This document shows, piece after piece, positions 34,894-44,380 of a stretch of DNA of 64,000 nt. Source of the DNA: Candidatus Bathyarchaeota archaeon. GTDB lineage: Archaea > Thermoproteota > Bathyarchaeia > TCS64. Where the stretch lies: positions 1 to 64,000 of the forward strand of contig JAGTRB010000009.1 of assembly GCA_018396865.1 (NCBI GenBank), read 5' to 3'. Under the pieces are notes generated by a model that saw only the letters and a program-made list of their open reading frames with translations, ran no database searches and was not told where the DNA came from. Each line of letters opens with the position of its first letter. Positions within the stretch are counted from its first letter, which is position 1. The translations under genes and the position numbers were made by a program.

Positions 34894-36240
34894 TTACCTA
34901 GAGGCTAGCTCCTCTATGGAGATTGGGGGCTTCTCATTGTACTTGAACCCTCCCTTAGGGATCCATGAGCCGATCTTCTCAACCACCTTGGAGAGATAGT
35001 ATCCTGAGGGGTGTTGGGGGCTGAACCTGGGGAAGCAGAACTTCTCCTCCTCATCTGATACTGGGGGAACAATGAGTTCGTAGTCCTTCGACCCTATGCC
35101 CAGTCGGCTGCAGGTGTTGACGGTCATCCACTGGCTTCTGCCTATTATCCCCGCGAACTTCTCGGATGGTGGGGTCATGACTCCCTTCTCCTCGGCCTGG
35201 GAGCCCGGGATCCCCGGCATCCTGCTTGAGAGGTCTAGGGTGGCCGTGTCTATTGCAACCATATCCCTCGAGGCCAAGACCCCTATGTTTGGGATTATGG
35301 GCCTATCGGAGCCTGGGGCGCAGTCGCATCCAGGGGCTATGTCTATAGCGTAGGTTATGAACCCCACCTTCTCCTTTCCAATGTGTCGGATGTAGCCCGT
35401 GGCGGCGTCGCCCATGGCTATTAAGAACCAGTTCCTGAAGTCCTCAAGCCTCTCTTCACCCCAGACCTTGCACTGGTAGAACTGGCGCTGGTGGCCCATG
35501 CACCCTATACATCTATCGGGATTCCAATCCATCCTATCCTCCAGTATCCTAATCGCCCTGGTTGGGCATGTGTTGTCGCAGAGGATCCACTCGGGGCAGC
35601 TCTTCCCTATGCAACTCTCCCCGTGGAACTTCCATCGGTTCATTCCGACCACTGGGTGGGTTGTTAGATGCACGTTCAGCTTCCCCCTCTTTGAGCTGAA
35701 TCCTATCGCTACGTTCTTTATCGCACCTCCGTAGACCCCGCTTACATGCCCCTTGAAGTGGCTCACAACGATTACCGCGTCGGCGTGGGCTATTGCTGAG
35801 GCGAGGTATCCCTCCTTGAGGATCAGGCCGTCTGGGATCTCCACCCTGACATCGTCAAGCCCGTACTCGCCGTCTGCTATTATAACTGGGCAGCCCATGG
35901 ACTCCCTCGTGTACCCATTGGCGGCCGCGGTCTCAAAGTAGAACTGGGCTAGGCTCCTTGAACCATAGTGGTAGTATGGCGCAGTGGTGGTGTCAGTGAC
36001 GAAGGGTATCCCACCATACTCCTTAACCTTATCAACAATAACCCTGACCAAGATAGGGCGGAGATAGGCCGTGTTATACCACTCCCCCATATGGCATTTT
36101 ACCGCCACGATATCTCCGGGCTTGAAGCAGTCTTGGAGTCCTGCGTGTTCGAAGAGCTGGGCCGCCTTGGCGGGGAGGCTGGAGGTCAAACCATTGTAGC
36201 GATCATCCATAAAGTAGACCTTACTGGTCAAGAAGAACAC
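34894..36240 (-). CDS. DUF362-domain iron-sulfur protein
   Basis: The 448-residue protein has the DUF362 pattern: VAVKCHMGEWYNTAYLRP, VTDTTTAPYY, and SHFKGHVSGVYGGAIKNVAIG, followed by Cys clusters (CIGKSCPEWILCDNTCP, CIGCMGHQ, CDCAPG) able to hold two 4Fe-4S centres. DUF362 proteins are widespread in anaerobes and generally of unknown function, some linked to electron transfer. The second ferredoxin-like cluster is irregular (CIGCMGHQRQFYQC). Confidence 0.82.
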   Translation of the reverse strand: MFFLTSKVYFMDDRYNGLTSSLPAKAAQLFEHAGLQDCFKPGDIVAVKCHMGEWYNTAYLRPILVRVIVDKVKEYGGIPFVTDTTTAPYYHYGSRSLAQFYFETAAANGYTRESMGCPVIIADGEYGLDDVRVEIPDGLILKEGYLASAIAHADAVIVVSHFKGHVSGVYGGAIKNVAIGFSSKRGKLNVHLTTHPVVGMNRWKFHGESCIGKSCPEWILCDNTCPTRAIRILEDRMDWNPDRCIGCMGHQRQFYQCKVWGEERLEDFRNWFLIAMGDAATGYIRHIGKEKVGFITYAIDIAPGCDCAPGSDRPIIPNIGVLASRDMVAIDTATLDLSSRMPGIPGSQAEEKGVMTPPSEKFAGIIGRSQWMTVNTCSRLGIGSKDYELIVPPVSDEEEKFCFPRFSPQHPSGYYLSKVVEKIGSWIPKGGFKYNEKPPISIEELASR

Positions 36241-36328
36241 TCATTACTCATTATAATTCAAGACCTATATTTTAATTTAGGTTTAATATGATTTGCAGGG
36301 GCCTCGGCTTTGAGCTTGCATTGTGGAT

Positions 36329-36691
36329 CTATGTTACCACCATGCTCCTCCTCCTGGACTCCTCGTCGAGCCTCCTTGCGCATTCCTCCACCTCCAACAG
36401 GGCATTCTCAAACTCCCTCACTATGGATTCATCCCTCAGATTCTCGATTATGCTGTATGAGGCTTCAAGTAGCCTCAAGGCGGCCCTATTAAACCTCTCA
36501 AGGATCTCTCTTCCATCCCTGGTCCTGAGCCAGATCCTCCTCTCATTCTGGACGAGGGAGTTGTAAGCCATCTGAAGGCGGAGTTGAAAGCCTCCCAACC
36601 CTCCCTTCTCTGTGGTTGAGACCCTGCCAAAGGCCTCTATGGCGGACCGCAGCCTGCCCTTAGCTGACTCAACCTCCTCCAACCTCATCAC
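36329..36691 (-). CDS. Helical hypothetical protein, 120 residues
   Basis: No family is recognised. The sequence is almost entirely amphipathic helix and rich in Glu and Arg (RLEEVESAKGRLRSAIEAFG, LLEVEECARRLDEESRRR), consistent with a small helical bundle. Its ATG overlaps the stop of the preceding epimerase gene by 4 bp, so the pair is translationally coupled and may act together. Confidence 0.7.
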   Translation of the reverse strand: MMRLEEVESAKGRLRSAIEAFGRVSTTEKGGLGGFQLRLQMAYNSLVQNERRIWLRTRDGREILERFNRAALRLLEASYSIIENLRDESIVREFENALLEVEECARRLDEESRRRSMVVT

Positions 36692-37545
36692 CTCAGTCCC
36701 GCCTCTTCCCCAAGCTTTGTTAGGATCTCGAGAAAATTTTTGAGGGGGGTCCTCTGATAGTCCAAGAAGCTTCCAACCCTGGTATCATACCAGTCTAGGG
36801 CCGTATACTCGCTTGAGAATTTAAGCTCGGCCTCAACGCCTAGGGATGCGTAGAGGCTTCTCATGTACTCTCCACCTGTAACCTGCCAAGAGCCTCCCCC
36901 CGCGATGTTAAAGATCCGCCATCTGGCCTCAGGCCTCTCTAGGGCTGATAAAAGGGCTCTCGCGGCGTCTTCTAGATATATGAACTCCACCCTTTGATCA
37001 GACCTGAAGGGTATGACCTCAGGTGGCTCAACGATGTCGGCAACGGCTATAGGTGAGATGCGGAGGATCGTGTATGGGATGCCCGAGGCCTCTATCAGCC
37101 TCTCAGCCTCTATCTTACTCCTGGAATAGTTATCCGTCCCCACAACTGGGTGGTCCTCCCGGACGGGGGGCTCCTCTAGGGCGGTGACCCCGTAAACCGC
37201 GACTGAGGATGCGAATATTATAGGTATAGATCTCTCCCTTAGGGCCTCCAACAGATTTCTGGTTCCTTCCACGTTAACCCTTTTAGTCAGCTCTGAGTCC
37301 TCCTCACTTCTGGGTGGGAGGACGGCGGCCAGGTGGAAGACTCCATCCGCTCCCCTACAGGCCTCAGCCACATCAGCCGGCCTAGTCACATCTCCCTTGA
37401 AGATCTCTACCCGTGGTGTGCCTTCCAATTTGTCGATCTGGGCGTTGGGGAGGTCGAAGGCTATGGCCGAGTGTCCCCTCTCCGAGATCATTCTAATAAG
37501 GCATGCTCCGAGCCTCCCCGCACCGCCTGTGACCAGGAGTCTCAT
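36688..37545 (-). CDS. NAD(P)-dependent epimerase/dehydratase family protein
   Basis: The 285-residue SDR protein has VTGGAGRLGACLIR (residues 5-18), FDLPN, HLAAVLPPRSE, FASSVAVYG and YSRSK (Tyr-x3-Lys). It is shorter than the gene at 24057 and resembles atypical extended SDRs. The substrate could be a sugar nucleotide or another small molecule. It is coupled to the helical protein downstream. Confidence 0.87.
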   Translation of the reverse strand: MRLLVTGGAGRLGACLIRMISERGHSAIAFDLPNAQIDKLEGTPRVEIFKGDVTRPADVAEACRGADGVFHLAAVLPPRSEEDSELTKRVNVEGTRNLLEALRERSIPIIFASSVAVYGVTALEEPPVREDHPVVGTDNYSRSKIEAERLIEASGIPYTILRISPIAVADIVEPPEVIPFRSDQRVEFIYLEDAARALLSALERPEARWRIFNIAGGGSWQVTGGEYMRSLYASLGVEAELKFSSEYTALDWYDTRVGSFLDYQRTPLKNFLEILTKLGEEAGLR

Positions 37546-37607
37546 TAACTTATGCCACCGAGGTAAACAACTTTAAAAAGGGCCATAGGAATTTGGCCTC
37601 ACCCTCA

Positions 37608-39248
37608 TTATGGATGGGGTTTAACCCTCTTCAGGATCCTCCCAGCCATCGCCCCGGTGTGCTCTCCATCTCTGACTGTTAGGACGCCGTTGACGAGGAG
37701 GTGCTCTATGCCCTCGGGGTATCTCATCGCAGCCTCCGGAGGGGTGTAGTCTGATTTGTCCTCAATCCTCTCGGGGTCGAATACCAAGATATCGGCCCAC
37801 ATTCCTGGGATGATCAGGCCTCTGTCATATAGCCCAAGGACACTCGCGGGAAGGGAGGTCATCTTCCTAATCGCCTCCTCTAGGGTGAGCAGCCTCTTCT
37901 CCCTAACATATCTCTTCAGGACCCTTGGGAAGGTTCCATAATACCTGGGGTGAGGTGAGGGCTCATGTCTCCTCAGGGGAGCTTTGGGTGAGTGGACCCT
38001 TCCGTCGGTTCCGAAGGCCACCCAGGGCCTCCTCATAATGGCCTCAACGTTCTCCTCTGACTGGTTGAAGTTGACTATGGAGAATCCCCCCTCCAACTCT
38101 CCGGATATGCTCTTCTCGATATGCTCCCTGAATAGGTTGAATATTGCATCCTCAGGTTCTTCTCCCCTAATCTCAGCGGCCTCCGCTATAGTCTTTCCAA
38201 CCAATGAGGGATCGGCTGGGTAGCTTGAGATCAGGGCTGCAGAGGCTCCTCCCCTCTCATCCATTGATTCGGCGAGGGCTCTACGTATCTTAGGGGCCAG
38301 CTCAGGATCCCTGAGCCGCTTAGCTAGAGCTTCGGGCCCCCCCTCATGGGCCCAATGGGGGATCCAGGCCCCGGGCCCTGTTCCGCTGGCGTTGTATGGG
38401 TATTGGTCGGCGGTGATTTCCAATCCCCTCGCCCTAGCCTCCTCAACCAGCTGGATGAGCCTAGGGCATAGGCCCCAAAACCTCCTGGAGAGAACCTTGA
38501 AATGGGATATATGGACTGGTATGCCCGCCTCCTCCCCGATCCTGATTATCTCCTCCACCGCACCCATGGGGTCGCCCCTGTCCCCCTCATCCCTAATATG
38601 GCTCGCGTAATAGCCACCATATCGAGCAACAACTTTGGCCAACTCGATAACCTCCTCAGTAGATGCATAGCTCTGAGGCACATACCTAAGACCTGTAGAG
38701 ATGCCGAGACAGCCAGCCTCCAAAGCCCTTACCAACTCCTCCTTCATGGCCTCAAGCTCCTCCAGGGTGGGGGGCCTCATCTCCATCCCCATCACGTACC
38801 TCCGGATGTTTCCAAAGGCGGCCATAGGGGCCACATTCACGGAGATACCCCCCTCCTCCAACCGCTTGAGGTACTCCTCAACTGTATGCCAGTCGATGCC
38901 TAAGCCAGCCTCCCTCAGGTAAGGGTGAAGCCTCTCCTCCTCCCTCCTCATCTCATCGTTGAGGGGGGCGGCACCCGAGCCGCAGCTGGGGAAGACGACT
39001 GTTGAGACGCCCATTCGAACCTTGTTCTCCGCCCTCCTATCCACCAGGAGCGCGAAGTCCGAGTGGTCGTGGAGGTCTATGAAACCAGGGCAGACCATCA
39101 GCCCTGAGGCATCCAGTGTCTCCTCGGCTCCTTCGAAGACCTTGCCCACTTCAACTATCCTCCCATCACTAACCGCCACATCGGCCCTGAACCAGGGGTT
39201 TCCAGCACCTGTGATAATCCTTCCACCCTTAATCACGAGGTCGTACAA
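37608..39248 (-). CDS. N-acyl-D-amino-acid deacylase (D-aminoacylase) family
   Basis: The 546-residue amidohydrolase starts DLVIKGGRIITGAGNPWFRADVAV-like (sandwich strand; shown in part) and has the metal motif GFIDLHDHSDF (HxH), then GISTGLRYVPQSYA, YASHIRDEGDR, VHISHFKV, ITADQYPY, FGTDGRVHSP and the closing GMWADILVFDP. This order is typical of D-aminoacylases and dihydropyrimidinase relatives acting on N-acyl-D-amino acids. A paralogue lies upstream at 39695. Confidence 0.88.
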   Translation of the reverse strand: MYDLVIKGGRIITGAGNPWFRADVAVSDGRIVEVGKVFEGAEETLDASGLMVCPGFIDLHDHSDFALLVDRRAENKVRMGVSTVVFPSCGSGAAPLNDEMRREEERLHPYLREAGLGIDWHTVEEYLKRLEEGGISVNVAPMAAFGNIRRYVMGMEMRPPTLEELEAMKEELVRALEAGCLGISTGLRYVPQSYASTEEVIELAKVVARYGGYYASHIRDEGDRGDPMGAVEEIIRIGEEAGIPVHISHFKVLSRRFWGLCPRLIQLVEEARARGLEITADQYPYNASGTGPGAWIPHWAHEGGPEALAKRLRDPELAPKIRRALAESMDERGGASAALISSYPADPSLVGKTIAEAAEIRGEEPEDAIFNLFREHIEKSISGELEGGFSIVNFNQSEENVEAIMRRPWVAFGTDGRVHSPKAPLRRHEPSPHPRYYGTFPRVLKRYVREKRLLTLEEAIRKMTSLPASVLGLYDRGLIIPGMWADILVFDPERIEDKSDYTPPEAAMRYPEGIEHLLVNGVLTVRDGEHTGAMAGRILKRVKPHP

Positions 39249-39694
39249 GGCGATCGAGATATGCTCCCATTAACTAATAAATCCATGGTATTGAGAACGA
39301 TGACGCCTTTTTCATTAGCAACTTTCATACATTTTACATTACGCTGGAGGCAGGTCTCAGCATACTAAGGCCTAACAATAGGCACATAACGAAGAGTTAA
39401 ACAGAAAACAGAAAAATCATAAAATTTTCACTAATGCTTTAAACATATTTAAAAACAAATGGATAGTGATGGATGGAGCATCGTATTAAACCTCCATAAA
39501 AAGGGAGATATGTAAAAAAGGTATCAACCAGGTGATCCTGAGAGAGTTAGAGGCCCTGATAGGAGAAATAAACTATCCTAGTAGAGCACCAACTCAAACC
39601 AGATCTAAGGGAGTCGAAGAAATCAAAGGAGTAGAGGGATTTAAGGCTCTTTATCTATCCGGCCGTTCTCCGGTTCTCTCCTTTCAGGAGATAC
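39249..39694. other. AT-rich gap between the two D-aminoacylase-like genes
   Basis: The 446 bp hold no convincing gene. A plus-strand frame at 39532-39732 runs into the neighbouring gene and looks accidental. Promoter-like A/T runs precede the downstream (minus-strand) gene at 39248. Confidence 0.4.
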
Positions 39695-41476
39695 TTAAGC
39701 TTGGCCCCTCCTTAGGACTCTACCTGGCTTAGCCCCTGTGTGCTTGTCCTTCTCTATGACAGCAACCCCGTTGACGAAGACATACTCGAAGCCCGTTGGG
39801 TATCTCCTCGTCTCCTTGGGGGTGCTGTTCATCCTCAGGTTCTCCCAGTCTATTATTAGGATGTCCGCGTAGCCTCCAACCTCTATCTTCCCTCTACCCT
39901 TTAGGTTGTGGGATTCAGCGGGCAGGGCAGTGCACTTCCTAACAGCCTCCTCTAGGCTAAGGAGCCTCTGCTCCTTTACGTAGCGGATGAGGAAGGATGG
40001 GTATGCGGAGTATGTGTTTGGCCCAGGCCTGTCCCATGGTGGGTATACCCCCTCCCTCTTATCGTCGACCATCGACGAGTCGACGCCCACCATACCTCTC
40101 GGATGCTTATAGAAGAGTTTCACATAGTCCTCCGTGAACCTGTAATCCCCTATGGAGCATCTAGAATCGGGATCCTCGACTATCAGGTCGAACCAGGCCT
40201 CCATGGGGTCCTTCCCCAATTCCAAAGCTATCTCTGCTACGGACCTGTCGAGATACTTCGGGTTCTTATGCTCAGTTATGGTTATCTCCCTGGCCCAGTT
40301 TGGGTTCATGTTAGGGTTGGATGGGGGCTGGATATAGAACTTCCCCCTCTGGAGGGCCTCCCTCACCTCCTGCCTGAAGTCCGCCATCCTGAGAGCCCTC
40401 GCGAAGGCCTCCCTCGAACCCAGAAGCCTCAGGAACGGGGCGAAGTGGCCGCAGAGGTAGTGGGAGGTGAACCACCAGTAGGGGATGACATCGAAGTAGG
40501 CCTCGACACCCTCAGCTATGTACCGGTCTATCACATCCAGGGTTGCCCTCCCTATCGCCTCCTGTATAACCCTAGGTGGAGGTATCGGCGTCGCATCCCA
40601 GCCCCCGTAGAGGTGGGCTATCACTATCGGTACCCCAGCCTTCTTCGCCGTCTCAAGCTCGTCGATAATCCCCTGTATCCTGTTCCATGGAATACCGGCT
40701 GTGATGCCCCTCCTCCTACCCGTCCTCCTCCAATGGGGCGAGTAGATCGACCCAGGATAATCCCTCAGGATGGCTACATGCCTGTCTATCTCCTCCCTCG
40801 AGGCGAAGCAGTCCGGGTCGTAGTCAATCCCCGCCGAGAGGCCTATACACCCCTCATCCATGGCCTGCCTTATGAGCCTACCGATCTCCTCAACCTCCTC
40901 AGGGGTGGAGGGCCTCTCATAGTCGTTGCCGAGGACAGCCGTCCTGCAGGCACCGTGCCCCACTAGGGGTGCGTAATTTATCGAGAAGCCCCTCTCCTCA
41001 ATGACCTTGAAGTACTCCCCCATCGTCCTCCAGGTTATGGTCCAGCCGAACTTCTCCTTCAGGAGCTCATTCACCCTCTCCAATGGAAAATACGGCTTCC
41101 TGGGGAAGTACATGAAGGGCTCGAGCTCATAGACATACTCCTCAGCGATGCCCGGAAGCCTGACCACCTCTCCCACCGGTGCTGGAGAGCTTCCACACTG
41201 CCCCCCGACGAAGGTGGTGACCCCCATATGAACATCACTCTCACACAAAGGATAGAAGAGAATATTTCTATCAGAGTGGCTGTGGGAGTCCACAAACCCG
41301 GGCGTGGCTAGGAGCCCTGAGGCATCGACCTCCCTGACAGCATCCCCTTTAACTTTCCCTAAGGCGGCTATCCTATCACCCTTAACCCCTATGGAACCCT
41401 TGTAGGCATCTCTTCCAGTCCCGTCGATGATGGTGGCATCCCTTATGAGCAGATCATACTCTATAACCATCAACAA
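39695..41476 (-). CDS. N-acyl-D-amino-acid deacylase family protein, long form
   Basis: The 593-residue protein has the same family order as its neighbour: GFVDSHSHSDRN metal motif, CIGLSAGIDYDPDCFAS, YSPHWRR, IVIAHLYGG, FDVIPYWW, MVGVDSSMVDD and GGYADILIIDW. It carries extra segments (for example around residues 300-400), and several barrel motifs are altered (VIPYWW for ADQYPY). Specificity probably differs from the 546-residue paralogue. Both are on the minus strand, but the 446-bp gap argues for separate promoters. Confidence 0.85.
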   Translation of the reverse strand: MLMVIEYDLLIRDATIIDGTGRDAYKGSIGVKGDRIAALGKVKGDAVREVDASGLLATPGFVDSHSHSDRNILFYPLCESDVHMGVTTFVGGQCGSSPAPVGEVVRLPGIAEEYVYELEPFMYFPRKPYFPLERVNELLKEKFGWTITWRTMGEYFKVIEERGFSINYAPLVGHGACRTAVLGNDYERPSTPEEVEEIGRLIRQAMDEGCIGLSAGIDYDPDCFASREEIDRHVAILRDYPGSIYSPHWRRTGRRRGITAGIPWNRIQGIIDELETAKKAGVPIVIAHLYGGWDATPIPPPRVIQEAIGRATLDVIDRYIAEGVEAYFDVIPYWWFTSHYLCGHFAPFLRLLGSREAFARALRMADFRQEVREALQRGKFYIQPPSNPNMNPNWAREITITEHKNPKYLDRSVAEIALELGKDPMEAWFDLIVEDPDSRCSIGDYRFTEDYVKLFYKHPRGMVGVDSSMVDDKREGVYPPWDRPGPNTYSAYPSFLIRYVKEQRLLSLEEAVRKCTALPAESHNLKGRGKIEVGGYADILIIDWENLRMNSTPKETRRYPTGFEYVFVNGVAVIEKDKHTGAKPGRVLRRGQA

Positions 41477-41582
41477 ACAATCTCTGCATAATCTAATAAA
41501 ACTTTAGGTTAAGGCTAGGGAATTTTTAAATCGTAATGAAAGTGAAAGGCATTATTTTTAGGATAATTTTAAGAGTCGAGTT

Positions 41583-41888
41583 TCAAGGAGGATCCGATCT
41601 CTCGGGTTTATATGAACTGGGAGGGTTCAAGTCTTGATTTTTCAATCCGTCGAAATGCCTATCGAAGGATACGATTCCATCCGCCTTTAATATTGTTGCT
41701 ACATGGTATTGAATTGAATCATCTATATCCAGGTTTAACTCATAACTCAGATCTATGGCACTTAACTCATCCATTAATGTTGTATTATAAATTCGTAATC
41801 TCTTATAATCTAGCAAACTCATTAAGAATAGTTTAAGTCTTCTAAGGAATGGGGAAAGATCGGAGTAGTGACTGATTTTTCTATACAC
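41583..41888 (-). pseudogene. PIN-domain (VapC-like) toxin remnant
   Basis: The frame encodes only the second half of a PIN domain. ELNLDIDDSIQYHVATILKA carries two of the acidic metal ligands, then GIVSFDRHFDGL with the last Asp. The N-terminal half with the first catalytic Asp is missing, and stops lie immediately upstream. No antitoxin gene is visible. An inverted repeat at 41925-42010 sits just upstream of the break. Confidence 0.65.
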
Positions 41889-41924
41889 TCAATTTTAGTT
41901 ATAATGGAAGGATTTAATAGAAGA

Positions 41925-42010
41925 CAAAATGTCAAACAGAACTTAGAAGAAAAGAGCTTAAACTATTCAAACAGGAGTCTACTAAGTTCTTAGGTCTGTT
42001 TGACATTTTG
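41925..42010. repeat. 86-bp element with 16-bp perfect inverted repeats
   Basis: CAAAATGTCAAACAGA (41925-41940) is exactly complementary to TCTGTTTGACATTTTG (41995-42010), with 54 bp between. The inner sequence adds ACTTAG/CTAAGT pairing. This could be a miniature inverted-repeat element, a transposon scar or a strong hairpin. Confidence 0.75.
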
Positions 42011-42578
42011 AAGGGAGCATCTCTCTTTAATTGATTTTAAGGGTTCGATTATCTGGGCCTTTCTCTAATCCATAATCTTGAGGTAGCTCCCTTCCTTCAC
42101 CTAAACCTCTCTAGAAGAGTCCTCGGGACAACCCCCTCCATTCGTCGACTTTTGTAATCTCTATAGGCTTTAAAGAGTTCTTATTCAAACTCTTTAAATT
42201 TTTCCACTTCATTGAGGCCTCTAAACTCTTCGATAATTTTCACTACTAGAAATCCAGAGCCGATAATTTCACTCATAGAATGCCGATTTGACAAGCTGCC
42301 AATGAATGTAATCGTCGTCATAGACCTTCCAGTACAGACTCCCGATCCTATCTGGCCAACGATAATCTCCACCTCTCGGTCCCTCATCATGACTCTCTCC
42401 ATTCCGAAGACTCGCCCAAACTCGGCCTCCCGAGCTGTAGAAAACGGGGAGATGGAGCCGGGCTTTTGCCTCCTCCAAGGACCATAGATTAGAACACTTT
42501 AGATTTAGATGATTCTATGTTGTTCTGATCCATGGTTTAAATAACCTCAGTCGACAATGTTTTAATGGGAGAGCAGGG
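42011..42578. other. Eroded region upstream of the SIMPL gene
   Basis: The minus strand contains a 73-codon frame at 42181-42402 (EIIVGQIGSGV, SGFLVVKIIEEFRGL) and, further on, KSRRMEGVVPRTLLERFR before a stop. Together they could be a decayed gene, but I recognise no family. TTTAAATA at 42535-42542 may be the promoter of the gene at 42579. Confidence 0.3.
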
Positions 42579-43370
42579 TTGAAGTTGAAGTGGCAATATA
42601 TCTCGATCTTCGCGGTCTGCGCCTCGGTCATACTCGCATCTGTGATAATCACATACAGGCCTCAGGAACCGGCTTCGGTCGAGAGGGATTTCTGGCTACC
42701 CGTAGGGGTACCCCCCTCCCTAGGATCCATAGGGTCTAATGTCCGCGTGGACGGGCAGTCCAAGACAATCTCACTCTCTGGAACCGGGACCTCTTATGCC
42801 AAGGCGAATCAGGCTACTCTCACCCTCGGCGTCCAGACGGAGAACTCCTCGGCCTCTGTTGCTGTTGAGGAGAACGCTAGGCTCATGACCTCCATTGTCT
42901 CGGCTTTGAAGTCCCTAGGGATAGGGGAGGAGAGGATGGAGACGGTCTCCTACGGCATAAACCCGATCTACGATTCTAACTGGCAGAAGGTGATAGGCTA
43001 TAGGGTTGTCAACCTTATAAGGGTGAGATTACAGGAGCTGGACCTGATCGGGAAGGCCATAGATGTGGCCAGCAGGGCTGGGGCCAACAGGATCGATGGT
43101 ATCTCCTTCGGTCTCTCAAGCGACCTCCAGGAGCAGCTGAAACTGGAGGCCTATAAAAAGGCGATAAACGACGCCTCCACAAAGGCGAAACTCATCGCTG
43201 AGATGCTGAACCTAAAGATAACAGGCGTCCTCTCCTTCACCGAGAGCGTTTACTATCCCTACACGCCGGCTAGAGGCCTTGAGATCACGGCCGATAAAGG
43301 CGCAACGCCGATCTTCGAGGGAGCCCTAAGCGTCTCTGTAACAGTAAATATCGTGTACACCTTTGAGTAA
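42579..43370 (+). CDS. SIMPL-domain (DUF541) secreted or membrane-anchored protein
   Basis: The 263-residue protein begins with a hydrophobic anchor or signal (YISIFAVCASVILASVIITY). It is followed by the DUF541/SIMPL pattern: ISLSGTGTSYAKANQATLTLGVQTE, ALKSLGIGEERMETVSYGINPIYD, GYRVVNLIRVRL and a C-terminal SVSVTVNIVYTFE strand. SIMPL proteins are periplasmic or extracellular and poorly understood. It should face the outside of the membrane. The start is TTG. Confidence 0.87.
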   Translation: MKLKWQYISIFAVCASVILASVIITYRPQEPASVERDFWLPVGVPPSLGSIGSNVRVDGQSKTISLSGTGTSYAKANQATLTLGVQTENSSASVAVEENARLMTSIVSALKSLGIGEERMETVSYGINPIYDSNWQKVIGYRVVNLIRVRLQELDLIGKAIDVASRAGANRIDGISFGLSSDLQEQLKLEAYKKAINDASTKAKLIAEMLNLKITGVLSFTESVYYPYTPARGLEITADKGATPIFEGALSVSVTVNIVYTFE

Positions 43371-43414
43371 CCCTTTATTTTTCCAACTTCACTTTTATAA
43401 TATCCAAAAGGAGG

Positions 43415-44308
43415 TTACCTGTGGATTTTCTTCATAGCCTCAGCTGCCCTGGATCTGTGTTCTGCGATTATCTCGGGCTGGCGGCGGACAAGTTCGAGGT
43501 TTTCGTGGAGGAGCGTTTTATAAAGCTCCCCAAGCTCGGGGTTGATGGTTTGGAGCTCTTCGAGGAATCTTCTCCCAGTTGAAATGGCCGAGGGGCATCT
43601 TGGATGACACGGGAAGAAGTAACCCACGAAATAAGCTAGGCTATCTGCCTCCCCCTTCTCATCAGCCTCCCTCAACTGTCTCGCAGCCCTCTCCTCGACC
43701 GAGATGCCCTTTTCCCTGTCTGACGCGTAGCGCTCGACGCAGCATTTGGGGTATCCATATAGGGTCCCCATCTCCTTCACCCAAGCTCCATTGAACTCCT
43801 CAGGATATACTATGTGGGTTCTCCCTAAGCCTGGTGGAGGGCGACGGAGGACCTCCTGCCTGATCTTAATCCTCTCCTTCATTAGCCTTTCTAACTTTTT
43901 TTCAACCTCTTTATCTTTAAAGAGATAAAGTTCTCTAACTGTAGGCCTTACCTCGAATTGAAGGGTTTTGAGTTCTAGATTTCTCGCCCACTCTATATGA
44001 CCGCGATACTGCTCTGATCTCTCTACGACCTCCTTGTAGGCTTTCCTCATCTCCTTCTTAAGGTCCTCTATCATCTTCAGTCTCCTATCTGGTTCAACTA
44101 TAGAACTCAGACTCTTCATCTTGGGGAGAACTTTCTCATCTATGCCTTTCCCCATAATCTCAGCCTCCGGGAGTTCAGCTGGCAGAGTTGTGAGGGAGCA
44201 TGGCCTTAGATCCAAATGAACAAGTAGATAATTCTCAACCTTTACTCTCTTCAAAAGCCTTGTATCCAATAGCAGACTTTGCGTCAGATGCTCGATCTTC
44301 ATAGACAA
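43415..44308 (-). CDS. DUF483-like cysteine-containing protein
   Basis: The 297-residue protein has a long helical middle (KMIEDLKKEMRKAYKEVVERSE) and a C-terminal domain with GYPKCCVERYASD and FFPCHPRCPSAISTG. This Cys/His arrangement recalls DUF483 and could bind metal. The family has no known function. The DUF assignment is from memory of the motif and only moderately certain. Confidence 0.65.
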   Translation of the reverse strand: MSMKIEHLTQSLLLDTRLLKRVKVENYLLVHLDLRPCSLTTLPAELPEAEIMGKGIDEKVLPKMKSLSSIVEPDRRLKMIEDLKKEMRKAYKEVVERSEQYRGHIEWARNLELKTLQFEVRPTVRELYLFKDKEVEKKLERLMKERIKIRQEVLRRPPPGLGRTHIVYPEEFNGAWVKEMGTLYGYPKCCVERYASDREKGISVEERAARQLREADEKGEADSLAYFVGYFFPCHPRCPSAISTGRRFLEELQTINPELGELYKTLLHENLELVRRQPEIIAEHRSRAAEAMKKIHR

Positions 44309-44380
44309 TTAATTCACCTTAATACTATTAAACATTCCTAACCTAGGAGAGATTTAAGGGATAAAAAAGAGGGGGACTTC

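Noticed and set aside
24057-37545. The two SDR epimerases as recent duplicates
   Set aside because: They differ in length and motifs and share no long identical stretches, so they are distant family members.
39532-39732. 66-codon plus-strand frame between the D-aminoacylase genes
   Set aside because: It overlaps the end of the well-supported minus-strand gene and has no family-like pattern or ribosome site.
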